From positions 1 through 64,000 of the forward strand of contig RAYB01000002.1 of the NCBI GenBank assembly GCA_003669055.1: a stretch of DNA of 64,000 bases, given 5' to 3'. Below are positions 41,848-50,095 of this stretch, in pieces. The notes beneath the pieces were generated by a model, which worked only from the letters and a program-made list of their open reading frames with translations, was not told the DNA's origin and made no database searches. The stretch is from a bacterium 1XD21-70. Its GTDB lineage: Bacteria; Bacillota; Clostridia; Lachnospirales; Lachnospiraceae. Made by a program: the position numbers and the translations under genes. Numbering within the stretch: the first letter of the stretch is position 1; every line of letters starts with the position of its first letter.

Positions 41848-42088
41848 GCCCCCGAGGAAGGGAGGGAGCCGGGGCAGACTGCCGGGGATGTTTGACTTTT
41901 GCAGGGGTTTAGACGCCTTTCAGTTTCTGCATTTTGCGTTAAAACGAAAATATCCACTGTCTGAGCGCAGCGAGTTTGGATATTTTCGTTTTGCCTTTAG
42001 CAAAATTCAGGAACTTTAGGGCGTCTTAACCCCGAAACGGGAAAACATCCCCGGCAGTCTGCCCCGGCTCCCTCCCTTCCTCGGGGGC
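41848..42088. repeat. Giant hairpin element, copy 1
   Basis: Left arm 41848-41893 and right arm 42043-42088 are perfectly complementary over 46 bases. Inside, pairing continues through AGACGCC/GGCGTCT, ATTTTGC/GCAAAAT and AAAACGAAAATATCCA/TGGATATTTTCGTTTT up to a terminal loop at 41956-41977 that starts ACTGTCTGAGCG. The same 22-base loop and the same order of boxes occur in the element at 61021-61336, while the stems differ in sequence but still pair. No gene overlaps it. Confidence 0.85.
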
Positions 42089-42123
42089 GTACCTTCCTCG
42101 GAGGTATACCTCCCTGGTTCCTC

Positions 42124-42152
42124 TTTACCCTCCCCCCCATCTATGGTAAAAT
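42124..42152 (+). promoter_or_regulatory. Putative promoter of the LysR gene with a C7 spacer tract
   Basis: TTTACC (42124-42129) and TAAAAT (42147-42152) are 17 bases apart, with TGG just before the -10. The spacer holds seven C (42132-42138). The start codon follows 30 bases after the -10. Confidence 0.4.
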
Positions 42153-42181
42153 AAAATCACCACCTATAAGGAGCACGAATC

Positions 42182-43057
42182 ATGGATATCAACTATGAAC
42201 TATACAAAGTTTTCTACCATGTAGCCAACACCCTAAGCTTCTCCGAGGCCTCCAGGCAGCTTTTTATTTCCCAGTCTGCTGTCAGCCAGTCTGTCAAACT
42301 CCTGGAAAAAAAGCTAAACCAGCCCCTGTTTATCCGCAGCACCAAGCGGGTACAGCTGACACCCGAGGGCGAAATCCTCCTTAAGCACATTGAACCGGCC
42401 ATGAACCTGATCCGCCGCGGGGAAAACCAGCTTTTAGAGGCCAATACTTTAGGCGGAGGCCAGCTGCGTATCGGCGCCAGCGACACGATCTGCCGCTATT
42501 ACCTGGTCTCTTACTTAAAAGAATTCCACCGCAGGTACCCTAAGATCCACATTAAGGTCACCAACCAGACTTCCATTGCCTGCGCAAAACTCTTAGAATC
42601 CGGGCAGGTGGATTTCTGCGTCACCAACTATCCCAATTCCGGCCTCTCCAACACCCAGAATGTGCGGATCATACGCGAGTTCCATGATGTGTTCGTGGCA
42701 AATGAAGAATACCGGCACTTAAAAGGCCGCAAGATCCATTTAAAGGAACTGAAAGACTGCCCGATCCTGATGCTCGACCGCAAGAGCACCACCAGCGAGT
42801 TCCTGCACAGCCTATTCCAGCGCCACCAGCTGGACCTGGTTCCGGAGATCGAACTGAGCAGCAACGATTTGCTGATCGACCTCGCCCGGATCGGGCTGGG
42901 CATCGCCTTCGTCCCGGATTACTGTGTGCCGGGGAATATCCCCAACCTTTTTTTGCTGGACTTAAGCGAGCCGGTCCCTGCCCGCCAGCTGGTGGTCGCC
43001 TCCAACGAGAACCTGCCGCTGTCCCAGGCTGCAAAGCAGTTCATGGATATGCTATGA
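42182..43057 (+). CDS. LysR-family transcriptional regulator
   Basis: 291 residues starting at ATG with AAGGAG 8 bases upstream. The N-terminal winged HTH is typical: YHVANTLSFSEASRQLFISQ, then SAVSQSVKLLEKKLNQPLF. The linker helix and a periplasmic-binding-like effector domain follow (LRIGASDTICRYYLVSYLKE to the C-terminus). LysR proteins bind as tetramers and respond to a small ligand; their target is often the divergent gene, here the surface-polymer locus 940 bases away, but intervening palindromic elements make that uncertain. Its last 6 bases overlap the convergent helicase gene. Confidence 0.92.
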   Translation: MDINYELYKVFYHVANTLSFSEASRQLFISQSAVSQSVKLLEKKLNQPLFIRSTKRVQLTPEGEILLKHIEPAMNLIRRGENQLLEANTLGGGQLRIGASDTICRYYLVSYLKEFHRRYPKIHIKVTNQTSIACAKLLESGQVDFCVTNYPNSGLSNTQNVRIIREFHDVFVANEEYRHLKGRKIHLKELKDCPILMLDRKSTTSEFLHSLFQRHQLDLVPEIELSSNDLLIDLARIGLGIAFVPDYCVPGNIPNLFLLDLSEPVPARQLVVASNENLPLSQAAKQFMDML

Positions 43058-45433
43058 GGGGCGAAAACCCTTCCCGTTCCAGAACCTCTCCAGCCACCCG
43101 GATACCGTGCTCCGGGTGACCGGGGCATACTCGGACCACTCCCGCGGGAACATCGCCTGCACCCTGGGCCATAAAAAACGGTCATCCAAAAGCAGGATGA
43201 TCCCCCGGTCCTCCCCGGTCCGGATCACACGCCCCGCCGCCTGCATCACCTTGTTCATCCCAGGGTACTGGTAGGCATAATCATAGCCATTCTCCATCCG
43301 CTCCTCAAAATACCCTTTGAGGATCTCCTGCTCCGTGCACACCATGGGAAGCCCGGTGCCCACAATGACCACGCCCTCTAAGCGTTCTGCTTTCAAGTCA
43401 ATCCCCTCGGAAAATATCCCTCCCAGCACGCAAAGGCCTACAAAAGAACGGTCCCTCTCCCCCTCAAAATCTGCCAGGAAAGCCTCCCTCTCCTCTTCCG
43501 TCATCCGCCCCTTTTGCATACTCCAGCTAAAGGAGCCGTCCCCAACCTTTTGCAGCAGTTCCTCCACAGACTCCATATAGCGGTAAGAGGGGAAAAACAC
43601 CATATAGTTCCCCTTGTGGCTCCTTGCAACCGCGCAGATATAGTCTACCACCTTGCCATATTCGCCCTGGTTCCGCCTGGTATAGCGGCTGCTGACATCC
43701 GAGCCGATCATCAGCAGGCGGTTCTCCTGCGGAAACGGTGACTGGGCATAAACCGCATAGTCCCCCGGTTTTCCGGACAGCAAGTTCTTATAATATAATA
43801 CCGGCAGCAGCGTGGCAGAAAAGAATATGCCCCCATGCCCTTTTTCCAGGCAGTCCGACAGGCAGCGGGAGGGGTCGATGCAAAAAAGGCGCAGAGCCAG
43901 TTCCCCATCCTTTCCCAGTTCCGTATAGATGCGGTAATGCTCATCCAGGTTTTCATACATGTTGAGGAAATGGCGCACCTGGAAATAAAAATCCAGCACC
44001 ATGTCCCAGTCCGCCAGGCCATTGCCGGCGTCCGGGTCTTCCATCATGTTTTCCATCTCCCCAAACAGTTCCATCAGGCTGCTGGCAAACAGGTTGATAT
44101 CCTCCTTCACCTGATACCCGCCGCATTCCCGTTTCATCTCCAAAAGCAATCGGTTGCAGCGCTCTAACCTCTTCTCCACCTTACCGGCCTTCCCTTTCAG
44201 GATCCTTTTTACGGTCAGGAAATCTTCCTTTTCTAAAGCGGCGCTGAACATCTCCCGCGCGCGGTGCACCAGGTTGTGCGCCTCATCAACCAAAAACAGG
44301 TACTCCCCCGAAACCCCGTCCGCAAAATACCGTTTCAGCCGGACATTAGGGTCAAACACATAATTGTAATCACAGATAATGCCGTCCACCCAGTTGCTGA
44401 TATCCAGGCAAAACTCAAACGGGCAGACATGGTGCTTGTCTGCATATCGGAGCACAAGTTCCCTGGTTATCCCCGTTTCCTGGTGGATGATATCGAACAC
44501 CGCCGCATTGACCCGGTCAAAATGCCCTTTTGCCAGGCTGCAGGCCACAGGGTTGCACTCTGCCTTCTCAAGCGGGCACAGCTTCTCCTTGGCGGTGATG
44601 GTGACTGTGCTGAAAAACAAGCCATGCTCCCGGAGCAGCCCAAAGCATTCCTCCGCCACACTGCGGGTGATCGTCTTGGCTGTCAGGTAAAACAGCTTTT
44701 CCCCCTTCCCGTCCCCCATCGCCTTTAATGCCGGATACACGGTGGACAGCGTCTTCCCTATCCCGGTCGGCGCCTGGATAAACAGGTTCTTCCCCATTTT
44801 CAGCGCCCGGTATACCGACACCGCCAGTTCCTTCTGCCCCTCCCGGTACTCATATGGGAATTTCAGGCCCTGCAAATATTCCTCGCAGAGAATCCCGTGC
44901 TGATATTGATATTCCGCCCACTTTTTGTACTCCCCTATCAGCCTTCCAAACCATTCCTCCAACTCCGCAAAGCTTTTATCCTGGCGGAAACGCCGGATCT
45001 CCTCCGTCTCGATATTGCAGTATGTGACCTGGATCCCGATCTGTTTTAAGTTGTGTTGGCAGGCATAGATATAGCCGTAGCAAAGCGCCTGTGCCAGATG
45101 GACCAAAACCGGCTCCTCCAGGCGCGACACATCCCGGTAAACCCCCTTGATCTCATCTATCACCGTCCCCTCCGGGCTGCTTATTACCCCGTCCGCACGC
45201 CCCTCGACCACAATCCGGTATTCTTCTGATTCCACCACATGCTTTAACGTGACCTCTGCCTGGTAATCCGCACCCATCCTCCGCTGGATCTTACGGTGGA
45301 TCCGGCTTCCCGCCTGCATGGCATCCCTCTCTGCCCCTCCCGACCTCCGGTTGTCAATGTCCCCGCCCCTCATCACAAATTCCACCAAACTCCGGACAGA
45401 TATCTTAACAATCTTCTTTTCCCTGCATCCCAT
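43052..45433 (-). CDS. Rad3/DinG-type helicase with N-terminal PD-(D/E)XK nuclease domain
   Basis: About 793 residues from MGCREKK, which has GGGGGA 4 bases upstream. Residues 1-200 resemble a Cas4/RecB-type nuclease (GRADGVISSPEGTVIDEIKG supplies the Asp and Glu-x-Lys). The helicase part has Walker A in APTGIGKTLSTVYP, an Fe-S cysteine set (LCPLEKAECNPVAC and HHVCPFEFC), DEAH in FLVDEAHNLVH and motif VI in MQAAGRVIRTGEDRG. XPD-type enzymes unwind DNA 5' to 3' and are used in repair or removal of unusual structures. The family occurs as a single long gene in many Clostridia. No nearby repair genes. Confidence 0.88.
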   Translation of the reverse strand: MGCREKKIVKISVRSLVEFVMRGGDIDNRRSGGAERDAMQAGSRIHRKIQRRMGADYQAEVTLKHVVESEEYRIVVEGRADGVISSPEGTVIDEIKGVYRDVSRLEEPVLVHLAQALCYGYIYACQHNLKQIGIQVTYCNIETEEIRRFRQDKSFAELEEWFGRLIGEYKKWAEYQYQHGILCEEYLQGLKFPYEYREGQKELAVSVYRALKMGKNLFIQAPTGIGKTLSTVYPALKAMGDGKGEKLFYLTAKTITRSVAEECFGLLREHGLFFSTVTITAKEKLCPLEKAECNPVACSLAKGHFDRVNAAVFDIIHQETGITRELVLRYADKHHVCPFEFCLDISNWVDGIICDYNYVFDPNVRLKRYFADGVSGEYLFLVDEAHNLVHRAREMFSAALEKEDFLTVKRILKGKAGKVEKRLERCNRLLLEMKRECGGYQVKEDINLFASSLMELFGEMENMMEDPDAGNGLADWDMVLDFYFQVRHFLNMYENLDEHYRIYTELGKDGELALRLFCIDPSRCLSDCLEKGHGGIFFSATLLPVLYYKNLLSGKPGDYAVYAQSPFPQENRLLMIGSDVSSRYTRRNQGEYGKVVDYICAVARSHKGNYMVFFPSYRYMESVEELLQKVGDGSFSWSMQKGRMTEEEREAFLADFEGERDRSFVGLCVLGGIFSEGIDLKAERLEGVVIVGTGLPMVCTEQEILKGYFEERMENGYDYAYQYPGMNKVMQAAGRVIRTGEDRGIILLLDDRFLWPRVQAMFPREWSEYAPVTRSTVSGWLERFWNGKGFRPS

Positions 45434-45452
45434 AACATCCCCCACATAATCT

Positions 45453-45494
45453 AAAAAAAGCAAGCAGCCACAATCTTCTTTTGTGCTGCCTGCC
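45453..45494 (-). terminator. Rho-independent terminator after the HPr-like gene
   Basis: On the minus strand GCAGGCAGCACAA pairs with TTGTGGCTGCTTGC (one mismatch) and is followed by TTTTTTT. It lies just past the stop at 45527. Confidence 0.85.
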
Positions 45495-45526
45495 CTTTGC
45501 CATTATTATTTATTATTTTTCTTTTT

Positions 45527-45772
45527 TTATGCGATCTTTTCATCTGCAGGCGCAATTGTCTCCAGATATTCCTCGAATTCTTTGTTTTCCCCGTGCAATC
45601 TTACAAAAAGAGTTTTGGTAAGATCCATACTCAGTACGCCCAGGATAGATTTCCCGTCGATGACAACACGGTTGTAAAACACATCAACATCAAAATCGCA
45701 CTTCATGGCTGCGGTCACGAATGTCTTGGCATCCGCGATGCTTACTAATTTGATCTTTCTCTCCTTCATCAT
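45527..45772 (-). CDS. HPr-like protein lacking the catalytic histidine (Crh-like)
   Basis: 81 residues with the HPr length and fold pattern. Where HPr has GLHARPA with the phosphorylated His15, this protein reads SIADAKTF, so it cannot accept phosphate from enzyme I. The second site is kept: DGKSILGVLSMDL contains a Ser (residue 42) at the place of regulatory Ser46, the target of HPr kinase. The same pattern defines Bacillus Crh, a co-repressor partner of CcpA. AAAAAGGAG lies 7 bases upstream of the ATG. It has its own promoter and terminator. A role in carbon catabolite control is inferred. Confidence 0.82.
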   Translation of the reverse strand: MMKERKIKLVSIADAKTFVTAAMKCDFDVDVFYNRVVIDGKSILGVLSMDLTKTLFVRLHGENKEFEEYLETIAPADEKIA

Positions 45773-45791
45773 TCACAACTCCTTTTTCGTG

Positions 45792-45814
45792 AATAGTGAG
45801 CACCACTATTGGTG
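45792..45814 (-). promoter_or_regulatory. Overlapping alternative palindromes in the hpr-like leader
   Basis: AATAGTG-AGCAC-CACTATT (45792-45810) and CACCA-CTAT-TGGTG (45801-45814) share bases, so only one can fold at a time. They lie at the predicted transcript start, just downstream of the -10, and could be an operator or an RNA switch. Confidence 0.45.
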
Positions 45815-45822
45815 TTATCCTT

Positions 45823-45851
45823 TTTATACCACTTTAAGCCTAAAAAGTCAA
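45823..45851 (-). promoter_or_regulatory. SigA-type promoter of the HPr-like gene
   Basis: On the minus strand TTGACT (45846-45851), 17-base spacer, TATAAA (45823-45828) with a TGG extended -10. Confidence 0.75.
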
Positions 45852-46039
45852 ATTTTGCCATCCGCACGGCAGACTTCCTTTTTCTGCACAATTCTCCTAA
45901 ATTCTTGCATCCCTTGTTTTTCATTTTTATGTAAATTCCCACTTAAGCCTTTTCTGCCCAAAACACCATACAGAAAAATGAATTCCCAGCCCTCTTCTAT
46001 ACGCCAAAAAATGCGCATTTTACAAGAAAAACAACGATT

Positions 46040-47578
46040 TTATCCTGCAATCTGCCCTTCCATAAGGATGATATATCCGTCCTTGTCAGTCCTAAAACGC
46101 ATAATAGACAAATACATGTTTCCGTTGTTTGCCCTTTTCATGGCATCCAGATATTCCGTAACAGGATAGGTCCCTATCTCATACGTGACAGGATGTACCC
46201 CCATAATGCTGGCATCCTTCCTGATCCATACAGAACCGGTATAAATCTCTTCCAATAACGGGTCATCGGAACTTTCTACTACAATATAATGATTTCCGTC
46301 CTCCGTAGGGTACAGGGAATGGATCTCATTCTGAGGGCCGTCCAGGGATATGCTGTAGCAAGGCGCTGAAAAATAAGAGTTCTCCTGCGCTTCTATGGAG
46401 CGGAGGGTAAAGGTCTCGCCGCGAAAAACCAGGGCATCCCCAGGCTGCAGGCCTTTTACCAGTTCTGCGTCTAAGTAAAGTTCCCGGTAGACGGAAACAG
46501 TGGATGCTTCATAATAGTCCCCCCTGTCTTCTACAGTGAAAGGGCTCCCTTGCCAGCTGCTGCCCCAGAAACTGAGCCTGTCCATGTCCTCTTCATACGG
46601 GCTGATGGCAGCCTTGGAAGGGGCTTCGAGCCGGGAAGGTATCTGTCGGCCGTCCTGGGGGGCGGCAAAATATTTACGGATATTGTCCTCTGTCACTGGC
46701 TGCCACTGAATTTGGGGCGGCTGGTTATAGAGGGCATCCTGGGAATTGGCTTCTCCTTCTGCCGCTTCCTGGCCATTGACCTGTATGTTCCCGTTTACCC
46801 CCCACCATATGCTTAAGACATCTTCAAGCATCCCCTGGCTGTTCAGCGTTTTATAGCTATGCCAGCTTCCGCCGGACCTCTCTTCGATTTTGACATTCAT
46901 ATCTTTCACAAAGCTATAGTAATTGTTATATTCTGACATCCCGCTCCTGTCTAAGGAAATAACCAGGTTCCCCTGGATATAGGAATAAATGCCTTCCGCT
47001 ATGTAGCTATTCCCCCACCAGGCAGGGCAAGAAGATACATAAAGTTCATCCTGGCCGTCCTGGTTGGCGTCATATAGGGCAAAGTAATATTCAAACCGGC
47101 CGGTCTGGGGGTTCAGCCCGACCTTAGTGCCATAATGGAGGTGTAGGTTGTCAAATTCCATATTCGACCCATAAGAAACCCCCCGCTTCCCATCCAGATA
47201 TTCTCTTAATATCTGTCCGTATTCTGCGGCATACAAGGAAGCCTCTTCCTGAACTTCCAAAGAATCCCCGGCAGGATCAGATTCCTCCTCCAACGGCGCC
47301 TCTTTATCGGCAGAGGCCGTTTTCCGGGATTCTTCCCCGTCTTTGGAAGAAGTTTCTGCCCGGAGCCCTTTGCCAAAGCCCTCATCCTTTCCTCCTGATA
47401 AAAACAGAATGGCTAAGGCAAAAAAAGCAATTGCGGCAATCACGGCCAGTATGGCTATAACAATTATATTTTTGGGGGAAGGCTGGGGATGCACGGGGAC
47501 ATTCCCCAGCTGTTTGCCGCACCATTTGCAAAATTTCCAGTCATTATCATTTTCTTTACCGCAATTAGGGCAGTACAT
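46040..47578 (-). CDS. Zinc-ribbon, single-pass membrane protein of unknown function
   Basis: 512 residues starting at MYCPNCGKEN with GAGGAGG 8 bases upstream. The N-terminus is a zinc ribbon (CPNCG and CKWCG), followed by one membrane segment (about residues 38-63: IIVIAILAVIAAIAFFALAI), an acidic Ser/Glu-rich linker, and a 400-residue extracytoplasmic region without cysteines that I cannot assign. FALYDANQDGQDELYVSSC recalls the FG-GAP-like DxNxDGxDE calcium motif. Such zinc-ribbon proteins are common in Clostridia and probably respond to or act on the cell envelope. It stands alone, upstream on the minus strand of nothing obviously related. Confidence 0.75.
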   Translation of the reverse strand: MYCPNCGKENDNDWKFCKWCGKQLGNVPVHPQPSPKNIIVIAILAVIAAIAFFALAILFLSGGKDEGFGKGLRAETSSKDGEESRKTASADKEAPLEEESDPAGDSLEVQEEASLYAAEYGQILREYLDGKRGVSYGSNMEFDNLHLHYGTKVGLNPQTGRFEYYFALYDANQDGQDELYVSSCPAWWGNSYIAEGIYSYIQGNLVISLDRSGMSEYNNYYSFVKDMNVKIEERSGGSWHSYKTLNSQGMLEDVLSIWWGVNGNIQVNGQEAAEGEANSQDALYNQPPQIQWQPVTEDNIRKYFAAPQDGRQIPSRLEAPSKAAISPYEEDMDRLSFWGSSWQGSPFTVEDRGDYYEASTVSVYRELYLDAELVKGLQPGDALVFRGETFTLRSIEAQENSYFSAPCYSISLDGPQNEIHSLYPTEDGNHYIVVESSDDPLLEEIYTGSVWIRKDASIMGVHPVTYEIGTYPVTEYLDAMKRANNGNMYLSIMRFRTDKDGYIILMEGQIAG

Positions 47579-47641
47579 AGGCAAATCCTCCTCTGATTAT
47601 TAGCCTTTGCATCAAGGCTGATGTCCCATGGCCGGGCAAGC

Positions 47642-47680
47642 AAAAAGCAGCTGAACCTTCAAACGGCTTCAGCTGCTTCT
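47642..47680 (-). terminator. Rho-independent terminator after tRNA-Trp
   Basis: On the minus strand AAGCAGCTGAA pairs with TTCAGCTGCTT around a short loop and runs into TTTTTG. It follows the tRNA by a few bases. Confidence 0.8.
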
Positions 47681-47686
47681 CTCAAG

Positions 47687-47757
47687 CAGGGGAAGAGGGG
47701 CTCGAACCCCCATCTACGGTTTTGGAGACCGCCGCTCTACCATTGAACTATTCCCCT
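47687..47757 (-). tRNA. tRNA-Trp (CCA anticodon)
   Basis: The minus strand folds as a 71-nt tRNA: acceptor stem AGGGGAA/TTCCCCT, D-arm GTTC-GAGC, anticodon loop CTCCAAA giving CCA, and T-arm GGGGGTTCGAGCCCC. The discriminator is G, as usual for tRNA-Trp. The 3' CCA is not encoded. Confidence 0.95.
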
Positions 47758-47879
47758 ATATGTTTATCTCAGCAACTTCTATAGACTATCACATAATGCG
47801 GCATTTGTCAACATTTTTTTGAAACTTTACGCTTTTTTGAAAATTGGGGGATTTTAAAATTTGGAACTTTTTTCATAGC

Positions 47880-47895
47880 CCGATAGACGTATCGG
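47880..47895. promoter_or_regulatory. Palindromic operator candidate before the chemotaxis receptor gene
   Basis: CCGATA-GACG-TATCGG is a perfect inverted repeat. It covers the -35 region of the -10 at 47908-47913, where a repressor or activator could act. Confidence 0.45.
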
Positions 47896-47904
47896 CATGT
47901 GATA

Positions 47905-47913
47905 TGGTATAAT
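47905..47913 (+). promoter_or_regulatory. Extended -10 promoter of the chemotaxis receptor gene
   Basis: TGGTATAAT is a consensus extended -10. There is no good -35 hexamer 17 bases upstream; the inverted repeat at 47880-47895 lies there instead. About 85 bases of leader follow. Confidence 0.6.
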
Positions 47914-48001
47914 ATACCCAAATACAAAAAGCAGCAGGAACACTTAACAAAACTTTTGGCAAATCCAAAGCCGGCTAAGTGTTCCGCCTAGGAGGAGAAA
48001 G

Positions 48002-49975
48002 ATGAAAAGCATACGCAAGAAAATCACAGTATGCCTGATGGCAACCGTCCTGATTGCCTTAGTGGCAGTTGGCTCGTCCAGCATTATGCTCAGCTACAGG
48101 AGCACCGTCGCCACAGTAGACCAGATGATGGGCCAGACTGCCGTGTTAGCGGCAGAACGCATTGAACAGGAACTGACCGCCTACAAGAATGTGGCCATGG
48201 ACACCGGCTGCATCCCCCAGCTTTCTGACCCGTCCGTGCCGGTGGAAGAAAAACAAGCGATTATCAATGAACGTGTCAAGATGCACGGCTTCCAGCGGGG
48301 CAACATCATCGGAGCGGACGGCTTTAGTATCTTTGACGGCAAGGACTACTCAGACCGTGAGTACGTCAAACAAGCCATGCAGGGCAATGTCTATGTGTCC
48401 GAACCGCTGATCAGCAAAATCACCGGGGAACTCTCCATCATGGTAGCGGCGCCGCTCTACGCAGACGGGAACCATGGTTCAGACATCATAGGCGTGGTTT
48501 ATTTTGTGCCGCCGGAGACCTTTTTAAATGACATCGTCTCCTCTGTCAAAGTAGCCAAAAGCAGCCATGCTTATATGATCAACAAATCCGGTGATACTAT
48601 CGCCGACGTGACCTTAGATACCATCACCACCCAGAATATCGAACGGGAAGCCCAGGGCGATGCCTCCTTAAAGGATCTTGCCCGCATCCATGAGGATATG
48701 CGCCAGGGGGCAAACGGCTTTGGCAGCTTCCGCAGTTCTGACGGGATCCGTTTTGCCGCTTATGCCCCGGTAGGCAGTACAGACGGCTGGAGCGTTGCCG
48801 TGACAGCGCTGAAATCAGAGTATCTGGCAGATACCTATTTCGGCATCCTGATCAACTTAGCAGTAATTGCGGCCTCCATCCTGGCCTCCATCGTGGTGGC
48901 TTTACAATTGTCCAACAATATCAGCATCCCCATGCGCGCCTGCGCAGAGCGGATGAAGCTTTTAGTGCAGGGCGACCTCAAATCCCCCGTCCCGCAGGCC
49001 CATGGCCAGGACGAGACAGCCGAACTGACCCGCACCACCGCAGACATGGTGACCGGCCTTAACACTATCATCAACGATATCGGATACCTGTTAAACGAAA
49101 TGGCCAACAAGAATTTCGATATCCAATCGTCCCACCGGGACACTTATGTGGGCGAGTTTTCGAGCATCCTGCGTTCCATGCGCAACCTGAAAGTGGAACT
49201 GAGCAATACCATGCGCCAGATCGATACCTCCGCCGGCCAGGTCTCCTCCGCCAGCGGCCAGGTCTCTACCGGCGCCCAGAATTTAAGCCAGGGATCGATT
49301 GAACAGGCCAGTTCGGTGGAAGAACTGGCAGCCACGATCAACGACATTTCCAACACTGCCAAAAAGACTTCTGCCGCCGCCGAGGAAGCGGGCAATTTTG
49401 TAGGGCAGGCCGGGGCACAGCTGGGTACCAGCGTGGAGTATGTCAAGGAACTGAACGCCGCCATGGAAAAGATCTCCTCCTCCTCCGAGGAAATCTCCAA
49501 GATTATTGCTGCAATTGAAAGCATCGCCTTCCAGACCAACATCCTTGCCCTGAATGCCGCCGTGGAAGCTGCCCGTGCGGGCACCTCAGGCAAAGGCTTT
49601 GCCGTCGTTGCCGATGAGGTGCGCAACCTTGCCTCCAAATCCGACGAAGCCGCCAAAGCCACCAAAGAGTTAATCAGCAGTTCCATCACCGCTGTCACCG
49701 AGGGCAGCCAGGCAGTCGGCAAGGTCACGGAGGCCTTGGAACGGACCAGCTTCCTTGCCGGCCATGTGACCACCCAGATGGATATTGTGGTGAAGGCCGT
49801 GGAAGACCAGACGGTTGCCATCGAACAGGTCACTGAGGGCATCGACCAGATCTCCTCCGTCGTACAGACCAACAGCGCTACCGCCGAGGAAAGCGCCGCT
49901 GCCAGCGAGGAACTTTCTGCCGAGGCCACCAGCCTCAAGCAGCTGGTGGATAGTTTTACACTTGCCAGAGATTAA
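48002..49975 (+). CDS. Methyl-accepting chemotaxis protein
   Basis: 657 residues starting at ATG with AGGAGG 6 bases upstream. A membrane segment near residues 8-30 and another near 280-305 enclose a dCache-like extracytoplasmic sensor domain of about 250 residues. A HAMP linker follows, then the long coiled-coil signalling domain with the highly conserved hairpin tip [20 protein letters not shown] and [15 protein letters not shown], which contacts CheA and CheW. The ligand is unknown; dCache domains usually bind amino acids or other small metabolites. No other chemotaxis gene is in the window. It shows that the organism is probably motile. Confidence 0.95.
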   Translation: MKSIRKKITVCLMATVLIALVAVGSSSIMLSYRSTVATVDQMMGQTAVLAAERIEQELTAYKNVAMDTGCIPQLSDPSVPVEEKQAIINERVKMHGFQRGNIIGADGFSIFDGKDYSDREYVKQAMQGNVYVSEPLISKITGELSIMVAAPLYADGNHGSDIIGVVYFVPPETFLNDIVSSVKVAKSSHAYMINKSGDTIADVTLDTITTQNIEREAQGDASLKDLARIHEDMRQGANGFGSFRSSDGIRFAAYAPVGSTDGWSVAVTALKSEYLADTYFGILINLAVIAASILASIVVALQLSNNISIPMRACAERMKLLVQGDLKSPVPQAHGQDETAELTRTTADMVTGLNTIINDIGYLLNEMANKNFDIQSSHRDTYVGEFSSILRSMRNLKVELSNTMRQIDTSAGQVSSASGQVSTGAQNLSQGSIEQASSVEELAATINDISNTAKKTSAAAEEAGNFVGQAGAQLGTSVEYVKELNAAMEKISSSSEEISKIIAAIESIAFQTNILALNAAVEAARAGTSGKGFAVVADEVRNLASKSDEAAKATKELISSSITAVTEGSQAVGKVTEALERTSFLAGHVTTQMDIVVKAVEDQTVAIEQVTEGIDQISSVVQTNSATAEESAAASEELSAEATSLKQLVDSFTLARD

Positions 49976-50000
49976 GCCGACACACAGGCTGCGCATAAAA

Positions 50001-50039
50001 AAGGGAGGCCGGGGCACTTCTTGTGCACCGCCTCCTTTT
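50001..50039. terminator. Bidirectional terminator between the receptor and MATE genes
   Basis: GGAGGC and GGCAC pair with GTGC and GCCTCC; the plus strand runs into TTTTCC and the minus strand into TTTTTTAT. It lies between two convergent genes. Confidence 0.75.
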
Positions 50040-50095
50040 CCTGTTGTCCGCCCATTCCCAAATCCGTCTGCCGTCCGATAATCCAACCAAGCCCG

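Noticed and set aside
41848-42088. Ordinary Rho-independent terminator
   Set aside because: Copy 1 lies between divergent gene starts and is far too long, and no T-run follows the outer stem.
47850-47890. SigD/FliA-type promoter for the chemotaxis receptor
   Set aside because: A TAAA and a GCCCGATAG-like element exist but their spacing is 19, not 15. The extended -10 further downstream is a better match.
49144-49938. 264-codon minus-strand frame opposite the chemotaxis receptor
   Set aside because: Lies wholly antisense to the highly conserved signalling domain; long antisense frames are expected there from codon bias.
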